This document shows, piece by piece, positions 57,672 through 64,000 of a stretch of 64,000 bases of DNA (within the stretch, counting starts at the first letter, position 1; each line of letters begins with the position of its first letter). Below the pieces are notes generated by a model. The model did no database searches. It was not told the DNA's origin and was given only the letters and a program-made list of their open reading frames with translations. A program made the translations under genes and the position numbers. Source of the stretch: JAWKZG01 sp041396125 (GTDB lineage: Bacteria; Pseudomonadota; Gammaproteobacteria; Competibacterales; Competibacteraceae); assembly GCA_041396125.1 (NCBI GenBank), contig JAWKZG010000015.1:72476-136475 (forward strand), in the 5' to 3' direction.

Positions 57672-57739
57672 GCGGCGCGCTTTTGATCTGAAACATACAT
57701 TTTCCAGCCCCGCTACCCTCACCGGTAGCGGGCTTTTTT
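57659..57739 (+). terminator. Transcription attenuator of ilvGM
   Basis: Terminator: CCCGCTACC (57709-57717) pairs with GGTAGCGGG (57724-57732), then C and six T residues. Competing pairing: GAGGGTAG (57659-57666), at the end of the leader frame, is the exact complement of CTACCCTC (57713-57720). A ribosome stalled in the Val/Ile/Leu run leaves 57659-57666 free to form the antiterminator. A ribosome that reaches the stop codon covers it, and the terminator forms. Confidence 0.88.
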
Positions 57740-57778
57740 GGGTACAGTTGGGATTTAAAGCGATAGGAGAACCCGAGC

Positions 57779-59485
57779 ATGAACCGATCTGGCGCGCAGG
57801 CCTTAATGCAGGCATTAGTGGATCAAGGTACCGAGATGATTTTTGGCTATCCGGGGGGCGCGATTATGCCTACCTATGATGCTCTGTACGATGTCCGCGA
57901 GCATTTGCGCCATATTCTGGTCCGTCATGAACAGGGCGCTGTCCATGCCGCGCAGGGTTATGCCCGTGCCAGTGGGAGGGTAGGTGTATGTCTGGTCACG
58001 TCCGGGCCGGGCGCGACTAACCTGATCACCGGGCTGAGCGACGCACTGATAGATTCGACGCCGTTGGTCTGCATCACCGGTCAGGTTCGGAGTGAATTGC
58101 TGGGGAGTGATGCCTTTCAGGAAGCGGATGTTATCGCTCTGACGCTGGCGGCGACCAAATGGAGCTATCAAATCACTGATCCGACTGAAGTACCGGCTGT
58201 CATCGAGCAGGCGTTTCGAATCGCTTGCAGCGGCAGGCCAGGTCCGGTTTTGATCGATTTCAGCCGCGATGCACAAGCTGGCCTGTGCGAAGACGTCCCG
58301 TCTACCAGCCGTGAAGGGATCTTCAACCCGTATTATCAGCATTGGCAACCTGCTGTACAGAGGCTGGATGAGGTTGCCCTGGCACAGGCGGCCAGTCTGA
58401 TCAACAATGCACAAAAACCCTTGCTGATGGTAGGGCAAGGTGTTTTGCTGGCCCGTGCTGAGCAGTCGCTCGGCACACTGGTCGCCAAAACCGGGATACC
58501 GGTCGCTGCCACCCTGCTGGGATTATCCGCCCTGTCTTGCGACCATCCGCAATATGTCGGCATGCTGGGCATGCACGGCAACGTTGGACCAAACCGCCTG
58601 ACCAATGAAGCTGATGTGATCCTGGCGGTAGGTATGCGCTTCGATGATCGCGTGACGGGCTGTCTGGAGCGCTATGCCAGACAGGCTAAAATAATCCATA
58701 TCGACATCGATCCAGCCGAGATCAATCGCCATGTGCCGGCTGAAATCGGTCTGGTAGGCGATGCCAAAGCCGTACTGGAGCACTTGCTGCCGTTACTCGA
58801 TGAGCGTCAGCATGATACCTGGCTGCGTTGTTTTCAGCGTGAAAACAGCGAGGAATATCGCGAAGTGATTGCCACCGAGCTGGAACCCGGTAGCCGCGAA
58901 CTGCGAATGGGGGAGGTGATTGATCGCTTGTCAGTGCAAAGTGCCGGCGAGGCTATTGTGGTCAGCGATGTGGGACAACACCAGATGCAGGCGGCCCGTT
59001 ATTATCGTTTCAACTGCCCTCGCAGTCATATCACCTCGGGCGGGGCGGGCACTATGGGTTTTGCCCTGCCGGCGGCGCTGGGTGCCAAACTGGCCATGCC
59101 CAAGCGACAAGTTATTGCCATCATTGGCGATGGCGGCTTTCAGATGACTTTGCAGGAGCTTGGCACCATCGCGCAGGAACGTGTGCCCGTCAAAATCGTT
59201 ATTCTGAATAATCATCATCTGGGTATGGTGCGGCAGTGGCAGGAATTATTTTTTGATCAGCGCTATTCCTTTGTCCACATGCAAAGCCCGGATTTTGTCA
59301 CACTGGCGCAGGCTTACGGTATCGCCGGACGGCGGGTCAGCGAGCGGGCAGACCTGGATATGGCCCTGACCGAATTATTGGCAGACGATGAGCCGCGTCT
59401 GCTGGAAGTCAGCGTGGCCCAAATGGGGAATGTGTTTCCGATGGTGCCGACGGGTGCCGCAGTCAGCGATATCCGGTTACGTTAG
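57779..59485 (+). CDS. ilvG: Acetolactate synthase large subunit (IlvG type)
   Basis: First common step of valine, leucine and isoleucine synthesis; thiamine diphosphate- and FAD-dependent. 568 residues. MNRSGAQALMQALVDQG, the activating Glu in RHEQGAVHAAQGYARASG, the TPP/Mg2+ motif GDGGFQMTLQELGTI...NNHHLGMVRQWQELF and the FAD region MLGMHGNVGPN are visible. AGGAGA lies 7-8 bases before the ATG. It is controlled by the attenuator upstream and followed after 12 bp by the small subunit. Called IlvG because the small subunit resembles IlvM. Confidence 0.95.
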   Translation: MNRSGAQALMQALVDQGTEMIFGYPGGAIMPTYDALYDVREHLRHILVRHEQGAVHAAQGYARASGRVGVCLVTSGPGATNLITGLSDALIDSTPLVCITGQVRSELLGSDAFQEADVIALTLAATKWSYQITDPTEVPAVIEQAFRIACSGRPGPVLIDFSRDAQAGLCEDVPSTSREGIFNPYYQHWQPAVQRLDEVALAQAASLINNAQKPLLMVGQGVLLARAEQSLGTLVAKTGIPVAATLLGLSALSCDHPQYVGMLGMHGNVGPNRLTNEADVILAVGMRFDDRVTGCLERYARQAKIIHIDIDPAEINRHVPAEIGLVGDAKAVLEHLLPLLDERQHDTWLRCFQRENSEEYREVIATELEPGSRELRMGEVIDRLSVQSAGEAIVVSDVGQHQMQAARYYRFNCPRSHITSGGAGTMGFALPAALGAKLAMPKRQVIAIIGDGGFQMTLQELGTIAQERVPVKIVILNNHHLGMVRQWQELFFDQRYSFVHMQSPDFVTLAQAYGIAGRRVSERADLDMALTELLADDEPRLLEVSVAQMGNVFPMVPTGAAVSDIRLR

Positions 59486-59497
59486 GAGTTTACGAGA

Positions 59498-59767
59498 ATG
59501 GCTACAATGACCTTACCGCACCGTTTCTAGCTTGACGTGGTGAATGCCAGCACCGCTTTATTACGGATCATCATGGTATTTTCCCGTCGTCGCATAACAC
59601 TGGACGAGTTGCACTGGCACGGCAGGGAGACGACCGGCCAGGCCAAACTGAGCGTGAATGTTACTTGCACACCAACCCAGGCAGCCGAACTACACGGTCA
59701 GCTGGGCCGCATCGTGGAAGTTGCGCTGGTACGAACCATACCGGAACAGGCCGAGGCGGCCGCCTGA
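59498..59767 (+). pseudogene. ilvM: Acetolactate synthase small subunit (IlvM-like) with an in-frame stop
   Basis: An ACT-domain regulatory subunit of 89 residues if read through. The ATG at 59498 is followed by ten codons and a TAG (59528-59530), then LDVVNASTALLRIIMVFSRR and LSVNVTCTPTQAAELHGQLGRIVEV, which match IlvM-type subunits. A single C-to-T change (CAG to TAG) would explain it. Either a sequencing error or a true nonsense mutation. Without it the large subunit would lose stability and feedback control. Restart at a GTG (59537) is conceivable. Confidence 0.8.
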
Positions 59768-59851
59768 ATACAAGCGCTGGGTCCTGGCAAATAATCGAAA
59801 CCGACACCGGCGAGCGAATATTGGGCTGGGCGGTGTACTGAATCAGCAATA

Positions 59852-59875
59852 GCGGGCGGCAAAAAAACCGCCCGC
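59852..59875. terminator. Hairpin between convergent ilvM and aldolase genes
   Basis: GCGGGCGG and CCGCCCGC form a perfect 8-bp stem with an A-rich loop. It lies between two convergent stop codons and probably ends both transcripts. Confidence 0.6.
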
Positions 59876-59885
59876 ATACGATTAT

Positions 59886-60932
59886 TTACGCAATGCTCAC
59901 GTCTTTGGACAAATACACATCCTGGATGGCATTCAGTAGCTCGACACCGTCTTTCATGGGCTTTTGAAACGCTTTACGGCCAGAGATCAGCCCCATGCCG
60001 CCGGCGCGTTTGTTGATCACGGCTGTGCGCACTGCCTGGGCCAGATCGTCTTTGCCACCTGAGGCACCGCCCGAATTGATCAAGCCGGCCCGCCCCATGA
60101 AACAGCAAGCGACCTGATAACGGGTCAGATCGATCGGGTTGTCGCTGGTCAGCTGGGTATAAACTTTTTCATTGGTGTGACCGAACCCGATAGCTTTGTA
60201 ACCACCGTTAGTCTCGGCCTGTTTTTGCTTGACAATATCGGCCTGGATAGTGGCGGCAAGATGATTGGCCTGACCGGTCAGATCGGCCGAGGTATGGTAA
60301 TCGACACCTTCATGCTTGAACTTGGAATTGCGCAGATAGGCCCATAGCACGGTCGCCATACCCAGCTCGTGAGCGTGCTGGAAGGCTTCGGAAATTTCCT
60401 GAATCTGCCGGCGCGATTCATCTGAACCGTAGTAAACCGTAGCGCCAACGGCTACTGCACCCAGCTCGAAAGCCTGATCAACCGAAGCGAACAGGGTTTG
60501 ATCGTATTTGGCCGGGTAGGTTAGGGTTTCATTGTGATTTAGCTTGACCATGAACGGGATTTTATGGGCGTAGCGACGAGACACCGAGCCCAGCACGCCC
60601 AGTGTCGAAGCAACGCAGTTGCAACCGCCTTCGATGGCCAGTTCGACAATATTCGCAGGATCGAAATAAGCCGGATTGGGGGCGAATGAGGCACCGGCTG
60701 AGTGCTCAATACCTTGATCTACCGGCAAAATGGAGACATAGCCGGTGCCGGCCAGACGACCGTGATTGAACAGAGTCTGCATGGCGCGCAGTACTCCTGG
60801 CTTGCGATCAGACGCGGCAATCACGCGATCGACGAAATCCTGCTGGCAGTTACTGCTTTAGAGATACCGGTGCATTGGTAGGACAAAGATGCTCGGCTTC
60901 GGCACCAGTAGCAGTTCGACGATAGCGGTCAT
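59886..60932 (-). pseudogene. fbaB: Class I fructose-bisphosphate aldolase (DhnA/FbaB type), frameshifted at the N-terminus
   Basis: Cleaves fructose 1,6-bisphosphate through a Schiff-base Lys. About 348 residues when restored. Intact from about residue 36: [34 protein letters not shown] segment, [27 protein letters not shown] and the C-terminal [17 protein letters not shown]. The real start is ATG 60932 after GAGGAAC. Between 60836 and 60910 at least two indels scramble the first 35 residues (MTAIVELL, then LGAEAEHLL in another frame). Reported as broken, but probably sequencing error. Confidence 0.85.
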
Positions 60933-60999
60933 GATGAGTTCCTCAAACTGGTTACAACTATGAATTGATCAATGGAGTGAAATAATAACATGCAGCGGA

Positions 61000-62364
61000 C
61001 TACAAAATAGCCAGCACCTCATTGAGACGGGTGACCGGGGTGATCTCAAGTCCCTTGATGGCGCCGCGCCGGGGCGCGTTGGCCTGTGGCACGATAGCAC
61101 GCTTAAAACCGTGCTTGGCGGCTTCTTTGAGGCGTTCCTCACCATTGGGTACGGGGCGCACCTCACCGGCCAGACCAACTTCACCAAACACGATCAGGTC
61201 CGTCGCCAGCGGCCGATCCCGAAAGCTGGACAAAGCCGCCAGCAGTACGGCCAGATCGGAGGCAGTTTCGGAAATCCGTACGCCGCCGACAGCGTTGACA
61301 TAGACATCCTGATCATACATGGCGATGCCGCCGTGCCGATGCATAACGGCCAGCAACATGGCAAGGCGGTTTTGTTCCAGTCCCAATGTAATCCGCCTTG
61401 GATTGCCACCATGGCAGGTGTCCACCAGCGCCTGGATTTCCACCAGTAAGGGGCGAGTGCCTTCGCGGGTGACCATTATAACGCTGCCGGGGACGGGTTC
61501 ATCATGGCGCGACAGAAAGATTGCGGACGGATTATTGACACCTTTGAGGCCGCCTTCAGTCATGGCGAATACACCGATTTCATTAACCGCACCGAAGCGG
61601 TTTTGACGGCGCGCATCACGCGAAACCGGCTGCCGCTATCGCCCTCAAAGTACAGGACGGTATCGACCATATGCTCCAAGACGCGTGGTCCGGCAATGTG
61701 CCTTCCTTGGTGACATGGCCAACCAGGAACAGGGCCGTGCCGCTCTGTTTGGCGAAGCGAACGCCAGCTGGGCCGCGCTTTCGCGGACCTGCGAGACTGA
61801 ACCCGGCGCGGATTGCAACCGTTCTGTGAATATGGTCTGGACCGAATCGATGACCATAACCTGTGGTTTTTCTTTTGCTGCGGTGGCCAGAATCAGCTCA
61901 ACGCAAGTTTCCGGCATCAGCCGTAACCGCTCCCGCGCCAGGCCCAGACGCTGGGCTCGCAGACTGACTTGCTGTGGCGATTCTTCGCCGCTGACATAGA
62001 GCGTCTGACGGGTCTCGGCCAGAACAGCCTGGGTTTGCAGCAGGATGGTCGATTTGCCGATGCCGGGGTCGCCACCGATCAACACCACCGAGCCGGAAAC
62101 CAGGCCGCCGCCAAGAACCCGATCCAGTTCGGAGATACCGGTGGATAAACGGGTATGTTCTTCCAGGCTGACATCGGCCAACACCTGGACGCGATTCTGA
62201 GCGTGCCCGGCATAGCCCTGGAAACGGTTTTTGCTGGCAGCGGGTGCTGTAAGGTTTTCCTGCAAGGTGTTCCAGGCTCCGCAATCCGGACACTGGCCGA
62301 TCCATTTCGGCTGTTGTGTGCCGCATTCGGTGCAGACGAAAATGGTTTTGCTTTTTAGACTCAT
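61000..62364 (-). pseudogene. radA: DNA repair protein RadA, three indels in the middle
   Basis: A RecA-like ATPase and branch-migration helicase. N-terminal zinc finger (CTECGTQQPKWIGQCPDCG), Walker A (GGDPGIGKST) and Walker B (VMVIDSVQT) are in one frame; the Lon-like C-terminal domain (61000-61563, TEGGLKGVNNPSAIFLS) is in another. Indels are inferred near 61760, 61700 (one C missing) and 61602 (one A missing, inside the KNRFG motif). Correction gives a standard RadA. 36 bp after dnaB on the same strand. Confidence 0.9.
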
Positions 62365-62400
62365 GAACAGTGCAGGTAAGTTGCGGCCCCGTCAGCGTGC

Positions 62401-63837
62401 TCAATAATCGTCATGGTAGAGATCAGGCGCAAAACTGTCGAAACGTGTGTATTGACCGCGGAAGGTCAGTTTGACGGTGCCGATAGGGCCGTTACGTTGC
62501 TTGCTGAGGATAATTTCGGCGATACCCTTATCCGGGCTGTCGGCATTATAGACCTCATCGCGATAGATAAAGCAGATGACATCTGCGTCTTGCTCCAGGG
62601 AACCGGATTCGCGCAGGTCGGACATCACCGGGCGTTTATCCGCGCGCTGCTCCAGGCTGCGATTGAGCTGCGACAGCCCGATGACCGGTACTTTCAGCTC
62701 TTTTGCCAGGGCTTTCAGCGAGCGGGAGATCTCCGCTACTTCCTGGGCCCGGTTCTCGGCATTGCCGGGCACCTGCATCAGCTGGATGTAATCAATCATG
62801 ACCAGTCCAAGCTGACCGTGCTCACGCTGCAAACGGCGGGCGCGGGCGCGGACTTCCATTGGACTCAGGGCGGAGCTGTCGTCAATGAACAGTTTGGCGT
62901 CGCTGAGCAACTGGATCGCGGACGTCAGCCGGGGCCAGTCGTCTTCTTCCAGCTTGCCGGTGCGAATCCGATGCTGATCGATCTGACCGAGGGACGACAT
63001 CATCCGCATGGCCAGATGTTCGCCGGGCATCTCCATACTGAACACGGCTACCGGTTCGCGTGCCTGTATGGCGACATACTCGGCAATATTCATCGCGAAG
63101 GTGGTTTTGCCCATGGAAGGTCTGCCGGCCACGATGATCAGATCACCGCGTTGCAGCCCGGCGGTTTTTTCGTCGAAATCGGCCCAACCGGTAGGAATGC
63201 CCGTTACCGGGTTATCGAGTTGGAACAACTGATCGATGCGTTCGACGGCACGAGTCAGCAGATCGTTGATGCCGGTAAAACCCTGGCCCCGGCTGCCCTG
63301 CTGAGCGATTGCAAACACCCGTTCTTCGGCCCGGTCGAGTAATTCGCGGCTGCTGCGGCCCGCGGGGTTATAGGCGCTGTTGGCGACGTCGGTGCCGATC
63401 TGGATTAATTGTCGCAGAACCGAACGCTCACGCACGATATCGGCATAGGCGCGGATATTGGCAGAGCTAGGTGTATCGCGCGCCAGCATCCCCAAATAGG
63501 ACATGCCGCCCACCGCTTCCAGCCGGTTATTGCTGTCCAGCCATTCTGACAGGGTGACAACATCGAAGGGCGAATCCCGTCCGGCCAGCTCGCGGATGGC
63601 GATAAAAATCTGGCGGTGGATTTCATGATAGAAATCCTCCTCGCTGATACGGTCCACGATCTGGTCCCAGGCCGTATTGTCCAGCAATAAGCCGCCCAAT
63701 GTTGCCTGTTCCGCTTCCAGCGAATGTGGCGGTATCTTTAATGAGTCGAGTGCTGGATCAGACCGGTCTGAGGATGCGAGAGGCATCGTAACTGTACCCT
63801 CGGTACCTGTGCTAGTGGTGGTTGCGGTAACTGCCAT
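62401..63837 (-). CDS. dnaB: Replicative DNA helicase DnaB
   Basis: Hexameric 5'-3' helicase of the replication fork. About 478 residues. N-terminal domain (IPPHSLEAEQATLGGLLLDN), linker and RecA-like domain with Walker A (GRPSMGKTT), Walker B (LVMIDYIQLM) and DLRESGSLEQDADVI. No intein. The ATG at 63837 (MAVTATTTS) is preferred over an upstream TTG. The first about 35 residues are a Ser/Thr-rich extension. The rplI-dnaB-radA order is common. Confidence 0.95.
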   Translation of the reverse strand: MAVTATTTSTGTEGTVTMPLASSDRSDPALDSLKIPPHSLEAEQATLGGLLLDNTAWDQIVDRISEEDFYHEIHRQIFIAIRELAGRDSPFDVVTLSEWLDSNNRLEAVGGMSYLGMLARDTPSSANIRAYADIVRERSVLRQLIQIGTDVANSAYNPAGRSSRELLDRAEERVFAIAQQGSRGQGFTGINDLLTRAVERIDQLFQLDNPVTGIPTGWADFDEKTAGLQRGDLIIVAGRPSMGKTTFAMNIAEYVAIQAREPVAVFSMEMPGEHLAMRMMSSLGQIDQHRIRTGKLEEDDWPRLTSAIQLLSDAKLFIDDSSALSPMEVRARARRLQREHGQLGLVMIDYIQLMQVPGNAENRAQEVAEISRSLKALAKELKVPVIGLSQLNRSLEQRADKRPVMSDLRESGSLEQDADVICFIYRDEVYNADSPDKGIAEIILSKQRNGPIGTVKLTFRGQYTRFDSFAPDLYHDDY

Positions 63838-63912
63838 CTGTTTGGGTTGAGCCGCGTATCCAATCAATGATACCAGTTTAACCTAACTACAAATGAACGA
63901 GGGGGAAGTGTT

Positions 63913-63941
63913 TGATCCGGCCGGGAGAGATGGCCGGATCA
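63913..63941. terminator. Hairpin between rplI and dnaB
   Basis: TGATCCGGCC and GGCCGGATCA form a 10-bp perfect stem. A short T run follows only on the plus strand (GCTTTT), so on the minus strand it may be a processing or attenuation hairpin. Confidence 0.5.
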
Positions 63942-63958
63942 GCTTTTACAACAATGGT

Positions 63959-64000
63959 TTACGCAGAAACCACGTTGACGCGGATGGTGGCTTCCACTTC
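63959..64000 (-). CDS. rplI: Ribosomal protein L9, last 13 codons
   Basis: The frame ending at TAA (63961-63959) reads EVEATIRVNVVSA, matching the C-terminal strand of bacterial L9. The position before dnaB agrees. The rest is beyond the window. Confidence 0.75.
   Translation of the reverse strand, partial: EVEATIRVNVVSA

Noticed and set aside
1..64000. CRISPR array, prophage, integron or insertion sequence
   Set aside because: No regularly spaced repeats, transposase, integrase or flanking target duplications were seen.

Overview
This 64-kb window looks like an ordinary chromosomal stretch of a free-living gammaproteobacterium outside the enteric group. Three gene orders support this. The order LysR / leuC-leuD-leuB-asd-fimV matches Pseudomonas, rhlB / trxA-rho matches E. 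coli, and rplI-dnaB-radA is shared by many proteobacteria. The gene content suggests a carbon-storing cell (PHA synthase, thiolase, a phasin-like protein) that handles reduced sulfur (YeeE/YedE transporter, TusA, SqrR/BigR-like ArsR regulator, MddA-like methyltransferase) and uses urea as a nitrogen source. I see no tRNA or rRNA gene, insertion sequence, phage or CRISPR array.

Layout. 1-7.6 kb (mostly minus strand): start of phaC, pepN, acpH, an FHA-EAL fusion, an outer-membrane barrel protein and a lipoprotein hydrolase, then a candidate 6S-like RNA. 7.9-16.6 kb: a caspase-fold lipoprotein, an enolase-superfamily enzyme, a double receiver protein, thiolase and small accessory genes. 16.7-19.3 kb: sulfur transport and transfer genes with their sensor and AT-rich operator. 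19.4-31.6 kb: the nitrogen block, urtABCDE followed upstream by ureDABCEFG, all on the minus strand. Each operon has its own sigma-54 promoter candidate and an NtrC-like site about 120 bp further upstream. 31.7-41.5 kb: mddA-like gene, hydrolase, purD, rho, trxA, rhlB, a sigma-54 activator and a LysR regulator. 41.6-49.8 kb: leucine and lysine/threonine biosynthesis, fimV and a small membrane protein. 49.9-59.8 kb: presequence-type protease, valS, a membrane hydrolase, a phasin-like protein, and the ilvGM operon behind a complete attenuator with a Val/Ile/Leu leader peptide. 59.9-64 kb: class I aldolase, radA, dnaB and the tail of rplI.

The strongest new observations are regulatory: the paired sigma-54/NtrC signals that tie urea uptake to urea hydrolysis, a 13-bp inverted repeat that buries the urtA ribosome binding site, and the ilv attenuator. 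I found no unmistakably new multi-gene system.

The sequence has many single-base frameshifts, mostly at short homopolymers (phaC, an alpha/beta hydrolase, the FHA/sigma-54 activator, leuC, preP, fba, radA), a stop codon in ilvM, and a 68-bp fold-back insertion in pepN. Several of these genes are housekeeping genes and the errors cluster, so draft-quality sequence is the likeliest cause. They are listed as broken because that is how the sequence reads.
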